This document shows, in pieces, positions 1-8,732 of a stretch of 64,000 bases of DNA. A program made the translations under genes and the position numbers. How positions within the stretch are numbered: the first letter of the stretch is position 1; the number at the start of each line of letters is the position of its first letter. Source of the DNA: Bordetella genomosp. 12 (GTDB lineage Bacteria > Pseudomonadota > Gammaproteobacteria > Burkholderiales > Burkholderiaceae_B); NCBI RefSeq assembly GCF_002261355.1, contig NZ_NEVU01000001.1:992001-1056000 (forward strand). Direction: 5' to 3'. The notes under the pieces were generated by a model. It saw nothing but the letters and a program-made list of their open reading frames with translations, ran no database searches and was not told the DNA's origin.

Positions 1-587
1 AGGCCATGGGCGTGGAGGTGGTCGACGATCAGCAGTATGGCGAGCGCGACACCGACATGACGCCGCAGCTCACGCGCATCAAGTCCAGCAATGCCCAGGC
101 GGTCTTTGTCTTCGGCACCGGCCAGGCGCCGGCCATCATCGCCCGCAACTATCGCCAACTGGCCATGAAGCAGCCGCTCTATACCAGCCATGGTCAGGCC
201 TCGATGGAGTTCGTGCGTCTGGCGGGCGATGCGGCGGAAGGCATCCGCATGCCGTCGCCGGCGCTGCAAGTGGCCCGCAGCCTGCCTGCCAGCGATCCCC
301 AGCGCGAGGTCAGCGTCAATTACGCCCAGGCCTTCGAGGACAAGCACAAGGTGGAGGTGTCGACGTTTGGCGGTTACGCCCATGACGGCCTGCTGATGGT
401 GGTCGACGCCATCAAGCGCGCCGGCGGCACCGATCCGGCCAAGCTGCGCCAGGCGCTGGAAGACACCAAGGGCTTCGTCGGCGTGAGCGGCATCTACACC
501 ATGACGCCCGAGGACCATATGGGCCTGGATATCTCCGCGTTCCGCATGGTGGAGGTTCGCAAGGGAGCCTTCCAGGCGCTGCCCTGA
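1..587 (+). CDS. Branched-chain-type (HAAT) ABC transporter substrate-binding protein, C-terminal part
   Basis: The 5' end lies outside the window; about 195 residues remain, roughly the second half of a LivK-type periplasmic binding protein (usually 370-400 aa). Visible family features are the stretch on 'QLTRIKSSNAQAVFVFGTG', the 'YAHDGLLMVVDAIKRAGGTDPAKLRQALEDT' type helix region, and the closing beta-strand segment. It sits 10 bp before an FMN dehydrogenase gene and in the same operon as LivH/M/G/F homologues, so it should be the receptor of that importer. The linked racemase and dehydrogenase suggest the ligand is mandelate or another aromatic 2-hydroxy acid rather than leucine; that is inference from context. 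Confidence 0.9.
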   Translation, partial: AMGVEVVDDQQYGERDTDMTPQLTRIKSSNAQAVFVFGTGQAPAIIARNYRQLAMKQPLYTSHGQASMEFVRLAGDAAEGIRMPSPALQVARSLPASDPQREVSVNYAQAFEDKHKVEVSTFGGYAHDGLLMVVDAIKRAGGTDPAKLRQALEDTKGFVGVSGIYTMTPEDHMGLDISAFRMVEVRKGAFQALP

Positions 588-597
588 CGAGGCCGGC

Positions 598-1755
598 ATG
601 CGTTTGAATGTCGCGGATTTCCGTCAGCGGGCCCGCCGGGTGCTGCCTCGCTTCGTGTTCGATTATGTCGAAGGCGGCGCCGAGGACGAACGCTGCCTGG
701 CGCGCAATCGCGCTGACCTCGAGCGGCTGGATCTGCTGCCGCAGGGGCTGCGCGATACGCGCCATGTCGATACCGGCGTGGACGTCTTCGGCCAGCGCTG
801 GGCCGCGCCCGTGGGCGTGGCGCCCGTCGGGCTGGCGGGCTTGGTGCGCCCGGGCGGCGATGTGCTGGCCGCGGCGGCGGCGGGTGCCGCGGGCCTGCCC
901 TATGTCCTGTCGACGGCCTCCAACAGCCGGCTGGAGGCCGTGCGCGAGGCCACGTCCGGCCCCTGTTGGATGCAGCTGTACGTCATGCAGGCGCGCGAAC
1001 TGGCCGAGCAGATCGTGCAGCGGGCGCAGGCGGCCGGCTTCGATGCGCTGGTGCTGACCATCGACGTGCCGGTCAGCGGCTACCGCGAGCGGGATGTGCG
1101 CAATGGTTTCTCGCTGCCGTTTCGTCCCGGGCCCGCCATGCTATGGGACATGCTGCGCCATCCCCGCTGGCTGGCCAGGATGGCGGCGTCCGGCGCGCCG
1201 GGTTTCGTCAACCTGGCGCCGCAGCGGCAGACGGCATCGCCCCAGGCCCAGGCGGCCTTGTTGGCGCGCGCCATGGATCGCTCGCTGGTCTGGGAGGATC
1301 TGGCCTGGCTGCGTTCGCTGTGGCGGGGGCCCTTGCTGCTCAAAGGGGTGCTGCATCCCGAGGATGCGCGCCGGGCCGCCAGCCTGGGTGTGGACGGCAT
1401 CATCGTGTCCAACCACGGCGGCCGCCAGTTGGATGCCGCGCCTTCCGCCATTCGGATGCTGCCGCAGATCCGCGCCGCGGCGGGGCAGACCCTGCCGCTG
1501 TTCGTCGATGGCGGGGTGCGCCGTGGCGCCGATGTGGCGCGCGCCCTGGCCAGCGGCGCGAACGGCGTTTTCGTGGGCCGGCCCATGGCCTATGGCCTGG
1601 CCGTGGCAGGGCAGGCCGGTGTGGAACAGGTATTGACGCTTCTGGCCGCCGAGCTGGCGCGCACCATGACCCTCATGGGGGTGGCGCGCGTGCAGGACTT
1701 CGGCGCAACGCATATTTGCAGGCAGGATTTCGACAAGCGAGGCTCGCATGGCTGA
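598..1755 (+). CDS. mdlB: FMN-dependent alpha-hydroxy acid dehydrogenase, (S)-mandelate dehydrogenase-like
   Basis: 385 aa, normal length for the lactate/glycolate/mandelate oxidase family. It carries 'FDYVEGGAEDE' (residues 21-31), 'VLSTASN' (103-109), 'QLYV' (126-129), 'TIDVPVSGYRERD' (154-166), the FMN-contacting Lys in 'LLLKG' (about 249), the catalytic 'SNHGGRQLD' with His273 and Arg276, and the phosphate-binding 'DGGVRRG' (304-310). The 'GYRERD' and 'VLSTASN' segments are as in Pseudomonas MdlB, and a mandelate racemase is encoded in the same operon, so oxidation of (S)-mandelate to benzoylformate is the best guess. A membrane-associated electron acceptor is expected for MdlB. The stop overlaps the next start by 8 bp. 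Lactate or another 2-hydroxy acid remains possible. Confidence 0.8.
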   Translation: MRLNVADFRQRARRVLPRFVFDYVEGGAEDERCLARNRADLERLDLLPQGLRDTRHVDTGVDVFGQRWAAPVGVAPVGLAGLVRPGGDVLAAAAAGAAGLPYVLSTASNSRLEAVREATSGPCWMQLYVMQARELAEQIVQRAQAAGFDALVLTIDVPVSGYRERDVRNGFSLPFRPGPAMLWDMLRHPRWLARMAASGAPGFVNLAPQRQTASPQAQAALLARAMDRSLVWEDLAWLRSLWRGPLLLKGVLHPEDARRAASLGVDGIIVSNHGGRQLDAAPSAIRMLPQIRAAAGQTLPLFVDGGVRRGADVARALASGANGVFVGRPMAYGLAVAGQAGVEQVLTLLAAELARTMTLMGVARVQDFGATHICRQDFDKRGSHG

Positions 1756-2620
1756 TTTCGCGCAATTCGTTTTCGCCGGGCTGACCACGGGCGCCATCTA
1801 CGCCCTGGCGGCACTGGGTTTTTCCGTCATTTACAACGCCAGCGGCATCATCAACTTCGCCCAAGGGGATTTTCTGATGCTGGGCGGCATGGTCGCGGCC
1901 ACGCTGGTCGCCGCCCAGGTGCCGCTGCCGGCCGCCGTGGCGGCGGGCGTGGGGGTGGGTATCGCCGTGGGGCTCTTGCTGTACTTCCTGGCCATCCGCC
2001 CGGCCCGCGAGGCCAATGTGCTGTCGCTCATCATCATCACCATCGGCGCCTCGCTCTTCATCCAGGGAGCGGTGCAGCTGGTGCTGGGCAAGAACCAGCG
2101 CACGCTGCCCGCTTTCAGCGGCGATGAGGCCATCTCGCTGGCCGGTGCCTATGTGCTGCCGCAGAGCTTGTGGATCTGGGGCGTGTCGCTGCTGATGGTG
2201 CTGGGCTGCGCGGTGTTCTTTCGCTTCACGCTCACCGGCAAGGCCATGCTGGCCGTGGCGGCCAACCGCCTGGCGGCGCAGGCCGTGGGGATCAGCACCT
2301 CGCGCATTCTCATGCTGTCGTTTGGCCTGGCCGCAGGGCTGAGCGCCGTGGCCGGCGTGACCGCCGCGCCCATCACCACCACGGTCTACGACCTGGGCCT
2401 GATGCTGGGCATGAAGGGCTTCGTGGCGGCTACCCTGGGCGGACTCGGCAGCGGGATCGGGGCCGTGGCCGGCGGCCTGCTGGTCGGGCTGCTGGAAGCC
2501 TTCATGGCCGGGTATGTGTCTTCGGCCTACAAGGACGCCGTGCCCTTTGTGCTCATCATCGTCATTCTGCTGGTCATGCCGCAGGGCATTTTCGGCAAAC
2601 GCAGTTCGGAGCGTGTATGA
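1748..2620 (+). CDS. livH: Branched-chain-type ABC transporter permease LivH
   Basis: 290 aa inner-membrane permease of the HAAT family with about eight hydrophobic segments. It opens with the typical 'GLTTGAIYALAALGFSVIYNASGIINFAQGD' region (written here only as a landmark: residues about 10-38) and has the conserved EAA-like 'GLGSGIGAVAGGLLVGLLEAF' stretch near the C-terminus. The start at 1748 overlaps the dehydrogenase gene, and the stop TGA shares ATGA with livM. Works as the LivH half of a LivHM channel; the operon context suggests a hydroxy-acid substrate. Confidence 0.93.
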   Translation: MADFAQFVFAGLTTGAIYALAALGFSVIYNASGIINFAQGDFLMLGGMVAATLVAAQVPLPAAVAAGVGVGIAVGLLLYFLAIRPAREANVLSLIIITIGASLFIQGAVQLVLGKNQRTLPAFSGDEAISLAGAYVLPQSLWIWGVSLLMVLGCAVFFRFTLTGKAMLAVAANRLAAQAVGISTSRILMLSFGLAAGLSAVAGVTAAPITTTVYDLGLMLGMKGFVAATLGGLGSGIGAVAGGLLVGLLEAFMAGYVSSAYKDAVPFVLIIVILLVMPQGIFGKRSSERV

Positions 2621-3552
2621 AAGCCTGGCCTCTCCGCCCCTCGCTCTGTGTGCTGGCCCTGGTGCTGGCGCTGCTGCCCCTGGCCCTGGGCAATAACTTC
2701 CTCATGGATCTGGCGGTCCGCATCTGCCTGGCCGGCATTGCCGCCGTGGGCCTGAACCTGCTGATGGGATTCGCCGGCCAGGTCAGCATCGGTCACGCGG
2801 CCTTCGTCGCCATCGGCGCCTATGGCGTGGGCATCCTGACGGTCCATCTGCATTGGCCGCCGCTGGCGGCGATGGCTGCCGCCGTGCTGGGCGCGGCAGC
2901 CGTGGCCTACGTGGTGGCGCGGCCGATTCTGCGGCTGCGCGGCCATTCGCTCACCATGGCGACACTGGGCCTGGGGATCATCGTCAACATCATCCTCATC
3001 AACGAAGTCGATTGGACGGGCGGCCCGGACGGCATGCCGGTGGGGCCGCTGGAGGTCATGGGCCATGCCGTCGAGGGCATGACGCTGTGGTACGCCCTGG
3101 CGGCGGTTCTGCTCTTTGGCGCGGTAGCGCTGTCGCTCAATCTCTATGCCTCGCCGGCAGGCCGCGCACTGCGCGGGCTGCATGGCTCGGAAGTCGCCGC
3201 CCGCGTGGCCGGCGTGAATGTGGCCAGCTACAAGGTCCGGGCCTTCGTGGCGTCGGCTGTCTTCACCTCGCTGGCAGGCTGCCTCACGGCGCACTACCTG
3301 GGATTCATCACGCCGTCGCTGGCCGGTTTCACCTATTCGGTGGAGCTGGCGACCATGGTGGTGCTCGGCGGCATGGCCTCGACATTCGGGGCGGTGCTGG
3401 GCGCGGCGCTGCTGACGCTGTTGCCGCAGTTGCTGGGCGGCCTGCACGAGTACGAAATGATGTGCTTTGGCCTCATCCTCATGCTGACCATGATTTTTCT
3501 GCCCAAGGGACTGGTTCCCACGCTGCAACATCTTCTGCGCCGGAGAACCTGA
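2617..3552 (+). CDS. livM: Branched-chain-type ABC transporter permease LivM
   Basis: 311 aa when started at the ATG overlapping the livH stop (ATGA); a longer reading frame upstream is only open by chance. About eight to ten membrane segments; 'GFAGQVSIGHAAFVAIGAYG' near residues 51-70 and 'ATMVVLGGMASTFGAVLGAA' near 245-265 are characteristic LivM motifs. Partner of LivH in the channel; the following ATPase gene starts inside its stop codon (TGATG), which implies translational coupling. Confidence 0.93.
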   Translation: MKAWPLRPSLCVLALVLALLPLALGNNFLMDLAVRICLAGIAAVGLNLLMGFAGQVSIGHAAFVAIGAYGVGILTVHLHWPPLAAMAAAVLGAAAVAYVVARPILRLRGHSLTMATLGLGIIVNIILINEVDWTGGPDGMPVGPLEVMGHAVEGMTLWYALAAVLLFGAVALSLNLYASPAGRALRGLHGSEVAARVAGVNVASYKVRAFVASAVFTSLAGCLTAHYLGFITPSLAGFTYSVELATMVVLGGMASTFGAVLGAALLTLLPQLLGGLHEYEMMCFGLILMLTMIFLPKGLVPTLQHLLRRRT

Positions 3553-4316
3553 TGCTGGAAGTCCAAGGATTGAGCCGCCATTTCGGCGGCGTGACCGCCG
3601 TGCAGGATGTCAGCTTCTCGGTGCGCGAGGGCGATGTGCATGCCGTCATCGGGCCCAATGGCGCGGGCAAGACCACGCTGTTCAATCTGATCAGCGGCGT
3701 GTATGCGCCGAGCGCGGGCGAGATTCTGCTCGACCGCAAGCCCGTGGGGGGCATGGCTCCCGAACAACTGGCGCGCCGGGGCTTGAGCCGCACGTTCCAG
3801 AACCTGCAGATCTGCATGAACATGACCGCCTGCGAGAACGTCATGCTGGGGGCGCATCTGCGCCAGCATGCCGGCTTGCTGGCGGGCCTGTTCGGCTGGA
3901 CGCGCGCGGCCGACCGCCGCCTGGCCCAGGAGGCCTTGGGCTGGATGGAGATGGCGGGCGTGGGCGCTTACGGCGCCCATCACGCCTCGCAGCTTTCTTT
4001 CGGCGTGCTCAAGCGCCTGGAGATCGCCCGCGCCTTGGCCAGCGAACCGCGCCTGCTGTTGCTGGACGAGCCCGCGGCCGGCCTGAACGATAGCGAAACG
4101 GCCGAGCTCACCCGGCTCATCCGCCGCATCGCCGACAGCGGCATCACGATTCTGCTGGTCGAGCACGACATGCGGCTGGTGATGGACGTGTCCAACCGCA
4201 TTCTGGTGCTCGATCACGGCAAGCGGCTGGCCGAAGGCAGCGCGCAGGAGATTCGCGCCGACGAGAAAGTGATCCAGGCCTATTTGGGAGCCGACGATGT
4301 CAGCCATGCAGAATGA
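3552..4316 (+). CDS. livG: Branched-chain-type ABC transporter ATPase LivG
   Basis: 254 aa cytoplasmic ATPase. Walker A 'GPNGAGKTT' at residues 34-42, signature region 'LSFGVLKRLEIARAL', Walker B 'LLLLDEPAAGLND' and the H-loop 'LLVEHDMRLVMDVS'. The LivG type is indicated by 'RTFQNLQICMNMTACENVMLG' after Walker A and by the 'AAGLN' after Walker B. The start is fixed by the one-base overlap with livM; 20 bases of its 3' end overlap livF. Confidence 0.94.
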   Translation: MLEVQGLSRHFGGVTAVQDVSFSVREGDVHAVIGPNGAGKTTLFNLISGVYAPSAGEILLDRKPVGGMAPEQLARRGLSRTFQNLQICMNMTACENVMLGAHLRQHAGLLAGLFGWTRAADRRLAQEALGWMEMAGVGAYGAHHASQLSFGVLKRLEIARALASEPRLLLLDEPAAGLNDSETAELTRLIRRIADSGITILLVEHDMRLVMDVSNRILVLDHGKRLAEGSAQEIRADEKVIQAYLGADDVSHAE

Positions 4317-5034
4317 AACCCCGGGCGCCGCGCAGGCGCTGACGGTGCGCGGCCTGAAAGCGGGTTACGGCCGCATCGAAGTGCTGCACGGCATCGACCT
4401 GGATCTGCCCCGGGGCAAGCTGGTGGCCCTGGTGGGCGCCAATGGCGCGGGCAAGACGACCTTGTTGCGGGCATTGTCCGGGCTGGTGCCGGTGCGCGCC
4501 GGGCGCATCGATCTTCTGGGCCGGGACATTACCCGCGCCAGCGCCGACGGCCGGGTGCGTCTGGGCCTGGCGCAGGTGCTGGAGGGCCGCCAGGTCTTCG
4601 GCCCCTTGTCGGTCGAAGACAATCTGCTGTTGGGCGGGTATGTGCGCGGCCGTCAGGCGCGCGAACGCATGGACGAGATGTTCGCGCTGTTTCCCGTGCT
4701 GCAGCAGAAGCGGTCGCTGCCGGCGGGCACCCTGTCGGGCGGCCAGCAGCAGATGCTGGCCATTGCCCGCGCCCTCATGAGCCGCCCTCAGGTGTTGCTG
4801 CTCGACGAGCCCTCGATGGGGCTGGCGCCTTTGCTGGTGCGCGAAGTGCTGGACGTGGTGGCGCGCCTGCGCGATCTGGACATGCCGGTGCTGCTGGTGG
4901 AGCAGAATGCGCGTGCGGCCCTGGCGCTGGCGGACCACGCCTATGTGCTCGAAGTGGGGCGCATCACGGTGTCGGGCAGCGGGCAAGCCTTGTTGCGCGA
5001 TCCGCGCGTCATGCAGGCGTATCTGGGTTTGTAG
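4297..5034 (+). CDS. livF: Branched-chain-type ABC transporter ATPase LivF
   Basis: 245 aa. Walker A 'GANGAGKTT', signature 'LSGGQQQMLAIARAL', Walker B 'LLLDEPSMGLAP' and H-loop 'LLVEQNARAAL' are all intact and of the LivF type (the final 'MGLAP' and 'VEQN' are diagnostic). A second ATG nine bases in (4306) could equally be the start. Last of the transport genes; 17 bp separate it from the racemase gene, so the racemase is very likely cotranscribed. Confidence 0.94.
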   Translation: MSAMQNETPGAAQALTVRGLKAGYGRIEVLHGIDLDLPRGKLVALVGANGAGKTTLLRALSGLVPVRAGRIDLLGRDITRASADGRVRLGLAQVLEGRQVFGPLSVEDNLLLGGYVRGRQARERMDEMFALFPVLQQKRSLPAGTLSGGQQQMLAIARALMSRPQVLLLDEPSMGLAPLLVREVLDVVARLRDLDMPVLLVEQNARAALALADHAYVLEVGRITVSGSGQALLRDPRVMQAYLGL

Positions 5035-5051
5035 CCCAAGGGGGAAGCGAT

Positions 5052-6140
5052 ATGTCGGGACCAGCGTTGGACATCGTCATTACCGGGATTCAGGCGCGCG
5101 CGGTGTTGGTGCCGCTGGAGCATCCCATCCGCACCAGCGTCGGCGTGGTCGATGCCGCGCCGCTGGTGTTGATCGACCTGCACACCAGCCGGCCGGACGT
5201 GGTGGGCCGCGCCTACCTTTTCACCTATACGCCGCTGGCCCTGGCGCCGACCTGCCTGCTGGTCTCGCAACTGGCCGGGGTAGTGGCCGGGCAGCCCCTG
5301 GCGCCCGTCGATCTGGATCGCCGGCTCGGCGCACGTCTGCGCCTGCTGGGCCGCACCGGTCTGGCCGGCATGGCCTGCGCCGGCCTGGATATGGCGGCCT
5401 GGGATGCGCTGGCCGTGGCGTGCGAGATGCCGCTGGCGCGTCTGCTGGGCGGCACGTGCGCGCCGCTGGCGGCCTATGACAGCCACGCCATGGATGGCGA
5501 GGCCTTGGGCGTGCGACGGGCCGCGCAGGCCTGCGAACAGGGCTTTCGGGCCATCAAGACCAAGATCGGCTATCCCACCTTGCAGGAGGATTTGCGGGTG
5601 TTGCGGGCCTTGCGGCGCGCAGTGGGCGACGAGGTCGCCATCATGGCCGACTACAACCAGGGCCTGAGCGTGCCGCAGGCCGCGCAACGCCTGCATGCCC
5701 TGCGCGATGAAGGGCTGTGCTGGATCGAAGAGCCGACGCTGCAGGAAGACTATGCGGGCCATGCGCGGCTGCGCGGTCCGGTGCCGGTGCAGATGGGAGA
5801 GAACTGGTTCGGCGTGGAGGAGATGCACAAGGCCCTGAGCGCCGGCGCCTGCGATTACGCCATGCCCGACATCATGAAGATCGGCGGCGTGACGGCCTGG
5901 CAGCGGGCCGCCGCGCTGGCCCAGGCGCACGGGGTGCCCCTGTCCAGCCACATCTTCCAGGAGTTCAGCGCGCATGTGCTGGCCGCCTCCCCTGGCGCGC
6001 ATTATCTGGAGCGCATGGATCTGGCGGCGCCGATTCTGCGCCAGCCGCTGGGCTTTCAGGACGGCCAGGCCATCATCGGGCAAGCGCCGGGTGTCGGCTT
6101 GCAATGGGATGAAGCCGCCGTCAGCCGGTATCGCGCCTGA
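5052..6140 (+). CDS. mdlA: Mandelate racemase (enolase superfamily)
   Basis: 362 aa, same size as Pseudomonas putida mandelate racemase (359 aa) and alike along its whole length. The catalytic set can be placed: Lys169/Lys171 in 'IKTKIGYP', metal ligands Asp200, Glu226 and Glu250 ('MADYNQ', 'WIEEPTLQ', 'QMGENW'), Asp273 and His300 of the His-Asp dyad ('PDIMKIGG', 'SSHIFQE'), and Glu320 in 'HYLERMD'. These correspond to K164/K166, D195, E221, E247, D270, H297 and E317 of the characterised enzyme. It should interconvert (R)- and (S)-mandelate so that the upstream FMN dehydrogenase can use both. Position at the end of the importer operon supports this. Another aromatic 2-hydroxy acid is the main alternative. 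Confidence 0.88.
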   Translation: MSGPALDIVITGIQARAVLVPLEHPIRTSVGVVDAAPLVLIDLHTSRPDVVGRAYLFTYTPLALAPTCLLVSQLAGVVAGQPLAPVDLDRRLGARLRLLGRTGLAGMACAGLDMAAWDALAVACEMPLARLLGGTCAPLAAYDSHAMDGEALGVRRAAQACEQGFRAIKTKIGYPTLQEDLRVLRALRRAVGDEVAIMADYNQGLSVPQAAQRLHALRDEGLCWIEEPTLQEDYAGHARLRGPVPVQMGENWFGVEEMHKALSAGACDYAMPDIMKIGGVTAWQRAAALAQAHGVPLSSHIFQEFSAHVLAASPGAHYLERMDLAAPILRQPLGFQDGQAIIGQAPGVGLQWDEAAVSRYRA

Positions 6141-6280
6141 GGCCGCGCGCTTATATCCTTAGTCGCAATTGTGCGTTTGCCGGCGGGGCGGATCGCCTTA
6201 GGCTATGCGATCACGCGGCAGCGATGCCCGCGGACCCGCCACCCCGGGGCTTTCCGGGCGATTCACGCAGGAGTTTTATT

Positions 6281-6496
6281 GTGACCCTTCCTTCCATCAA
6301 TGCGCGCAACCAGTTCCGGGGCAAGATCAAGGAGATCGTGTTCGGCTCCGTGGTCTCCGAGGTCGACATCGAAACGCCGGCCGGCATCGTGACGTCGGTG
6401 ATCACGACCCGGTCGGTCAAGGAGCTGGATTTGCAGATCGGCACCGAGGTGCTGGCTTTCGTCAAGGCCACCGAGGTCTCGGTCGCCAAGCTGTGA
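6281..6496 (+). CDS. Molbindin (Mop/TOBE single-domain protein)
   Basis: 71 aa starting at GTG 6281, chosen because 'CAGGAG' lies eight bases upstream. The sequence is a single Mop domain: 'SINARNQFRGKIKEIVFG' at the start, then 'VSEVDIETP' and 'SVITTRSVKELDL', ending 'VLAFVKATEVSVAKL'. Such proteins bind molybdate as hexamers and are thought to buffer cytoplasmic molybdenum. No modABC genes are next to it. It converges with the monooxygenase gene, ending 7 bp apart. Confidence 0.88.
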   Translation: MTLPSINARNQFRGKIKEIVFGSVVSEVDIETPAGIVTSVITTRSVKELDLQIGTEVLAFVKATEVSVAKL

Positions 6497-6503
6497 GCCG
6501 GCC

Positions 6504-7853
6504 TCAGGCGGCCGCGCGCGCCTGGCGCGCTTCGGCCGCCGGATGCGCCGGACGCCGCAGTCCCAGGTGCTCGCGCAAGGTCGTGCCCTGGTAGCGGGTG
6601 CGCACCAGCCCCCGGCGGCGCAGCTCGGGCAGGGCCAGCGTGATGAAGTCGTCCAGCCCGCCGGGCAGCCAGGGCGACATGATGTTGAATCCATCGGCGC
6701 CTTCTTCTTCGAACCACTGCTGCAGTTGATCGGCCACGCTTTGGGGGGTGCCCACGATCTGCTGGTGCCCGCGAGCGCCGGCGATGCGCAGGTACAGCTC
6801 CCGGATGGTGAGCCCGTCGCGCCGCGCCAGATCCACCAGCAGTTGCTGCCGGCTTTTGCCGCCGTTGGTCTGCGGCAGATCGGGCAGGGGGCCGTCAACG
6901 GGGTAGCCGCTCAGATCGGCGCCGATCATGTTCGACAGAAGGCGCACGCCCACGACGGGATGGATGAGATCCTGCAGTCGGGCGAACTTCTCCTCGGCCT
7001 CTTCCTGTGTGCGGCCGATGACCGGGAAGATCCCCGGCATGATCTTGATGTCGTCCGGATGGCGTCCGTAGACGCCGGCGCGCTGTTTGATGTCGCGGTA
7101 GAAAGACTGGGCTTCCTCGAAGGTCTGATGCGCCACGAAGATGACTTCGGCGGTGCGCGCGGCCAGATCGCGTCCGGCGGCCGAAGCGCCGGCCTGGACG
7201 ACGACGGGGCGGCCTTGCGGTGAGCGCGCGACGTTCAGGGGGCCGCGCACCCGGAAGTGCTCGCCGCGATGGTTCAGGGGGTGGACTTTCTGCGGGTCGA
7301 AGTACTGGCCGCTGACCGTGTCGCGCACGAAGGCGTCATCTTCCCAGCTGTTCCACAGACCAAGCACCACATCGTGGAATTCGGCCGCGCGCGCGTAGCG
7401 GGCGGCGTGTTCGACGTGTTCGTCGAGATTGAAATTCTGCGCCTCGCCCTGGCCGCTGGAGGTCACCAGGTTCCAGCCGGAGCGTCCGCCGCTGATGTGG
7501 TCCAGCGATGCGAACTTGCGCGCGACATGATAGGGCTCGTTGTAGGTGGTCGAGACCGTGGCGATCAGACCGATGCGCTCGGTCACCATGGCCAGCGCCG
7601 ACAGCAGCGTCAGGGGCTCGAACTGGTCGCTGCGCGCGGTGCGCGCCAGGGAGTCGATCTCGCTGTTGCGCACGCCGACCGAATCGGCCAGAAAAAGGGC
7701 GTCGAAGCAGGCGGCTTCGGCGCGCCGGGCCAGGTCCACGTAGTGGCGGATGTTGACGCCGGCGTCCGCCTGCGCGTCGGGATGACGCCAGGCGGCGATA
7801 TGGTGGCCCGTCTGCATGAGAAAGGCGCCGAGCTTGATGTGTCGTGAGGTCAT
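6504..7853 (-). CDS. FMN-dependent monooxygenase, NtaA/SnaA/DszA family (luciferase-like)
   Basis: 449 aa from the ATG at 7853 ('MTSRHIKLGAF'). The long luciferase-like form with 'HIAAWRHPDAQ', 'LATVSTTYNEPYHVARKFASLDH' region, 'SGGRSGWNLVTS' and 'VQAGASAAGRDLAA' is typical of nitrilotriacetate, pristinamycin and dibenzothiophene-sulfone monooxygenases. These use FMNH2 supplied by a separate reductase; none is encoded nearby. It is the last gene of a minus-strand operon with a sulfonate-type ABC importer and an amidohydrolase, so it probably oxidises the imported compound, possibly releasing sulfite or an amine. Substrate not deducible. Confidence 0.85.
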   Translation of the reverse strand: MTSRHIKLGAFLMQTGHHIAAWRHPDAQADAGVNIRHYVDLARRAEAACFDALFLADSVGVRNSEIDSLARTARSDQFEPLTLLSALAMVTERIGLIATVSTTYNEPYHVARKFASLDHISGGRSGWNLVTSSGQGEAQNFNLDEHVEHAARYARAAEFHDVVLGLWNSWEDDAFVRDTVSGQYFDPQKVHPLNHRGEHFRVRGPLNVARSPQGRPVVVQAGASAAGRDLAARTAEVIFVAHQTFEEAQSFYRDIKQRAGVYGRHPDDIKIMPGIFPVIGRTQEEAEEKFARLQDLIHPVVGVRLLSNMIGADLSGYPVDGPLPDLPQTNGGKSRQQLLVDLARRDGLTIRELYLRIAGARGHQQIVGTPQSVADQLQQWFEEEGADGFNIMSPWLPGGLDDFITLALPELRRRGLVRTRYQGTTLREHLGLRRPAHPAAEARQARAAA

Positions 7854-7869
7854 GAAAGTCTCCGGGCGG

Positions 7870-8715
7870 TCACCACGCCATGCGCAGCGAGGCAAGAGAG
7901 GGTTGAACCAAGGGGCGCTCGGGCAGCGGCGCTTCCGCCACCGGCCCGAGGAAATCGGACAGCACATCGTCGCGGATCTGAATGAAGCGCGGGTCGCTGC
8001 GGTTGCGGGCATGGGCCAGCGGCACGGGCACGATGCGGCGGATGCGCCCGGGACGCGGTTGCATGACCACGATACGGTCGCCGAGAAAGACGGCTTCTTC
8101 GACGTCGTGGGTGACCAGAATCATGGTGATGCGCTCCTTCTGCCAGATACGCTGCAGCTCGGCTTGCAGGCGCGCGCGCGTCAGGGCGTCGAGCGCGCCA
8201 AACGGTTCGTCCAGCAGCAGCACGCGCGGGCGGTTGACCAGACCGCGCGCGATCGCCACGCGCTGCGCCATCCCGCCGGAGATCTGGTGCGGATACGAGT
8301 GCTCGAAGCCCTCGAGCCCGACCAGCGCGATATGCTCGGCCACGCGGTCGCGTTTCTCGGCCGCGTTCACGCCGGCGTTGCGCAGGCCCACGGCGATGTT
8401 CTGGGCCACCGTCAGCCAGGGGAAGAGCCGGTGATCCTGGAACACGATGCCGCGTTCCGGTCCGGTTCCGCGCACGGGGGCGCCGCCCAGCGTGATGTGG
8501 CCTTCGTATTGATCGTCCAGACCGAGGATCAGCCGCAACAGCGTGGACTTGCCGCAACCGCTGGTGCCCACCACGGAGAGAAACTCGCCCGAGGGGATGT
8601 GCAGGTCGATGCCTTCGAGCACCTGCAGCACGCCGCCGTCGGCCTGGTTGCTGGCGTAGCGTTTGCTGACGGCCTGCAGGTCCAGGTCCAGCGGGGTTTG
8701 AGAATGCTGTGTCAT
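7870..8715 (-). CDS. Sulfonate/taurine/nitrate-type ABC transporter ATPase
   Basis: 281 aa from ATG 8715 ('MTQHSQTPLDLDL'). Walker A 'GTSGCGKSTLLRL', signature 'ISGGMAQRVAIARGL', Walker B 'VLLLDEPFGALDAL' and H-loop 'ILVTHDVEEAVFLGDRIVVM' are intact and of the SsuB/TauB/NrtD type. Seventeen bases separate it from the upstream permease stop and 16 from the downstream monooxygenase. The C-terminal 50 residues ('LGPVAEAPLPERPLVQPS') extend past the usual end of SsuB. Confidence 0.9.
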   Translation of the reverse strand: MTQHSQTPLDLDLQAVSKRYASNQADGGVLQVLEGIDLHIPSGEFLSVVGTSGCGKSTLLRLILGLDDQYEGHITLGGAPVRGTGPERGIVFQDHRLFPWLTVAQNIAVGLRNAGVNAAEKRDRVAEHIALVGLEGFEHSYPHQISGGMAQRVAIARGLVNRPRVLLLDEPFGALDALTRARLQAELQRIWQKERITMILVTHDVEEAVFLGDRIVVMQPRPGRIRRIVPVPLAHARNRSDPRFIQIRDDVLSDFLGPVAEAPLPERPLVQPSLASLRMAW

Positions 8716-8732
8716 GCGGGTCTGTCCTGTTG

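Noticed and set aside
2170-2616. Extension of livM upstream to 2170
   Set aside because: Would overlap livH almost fully. The ATG at 2617 with ATGA coupling and the normal LivM start is preferred. The same reasoning was used for the longer frames before dppD, livG, the BKACE, CitE and second SsuC-type genes.
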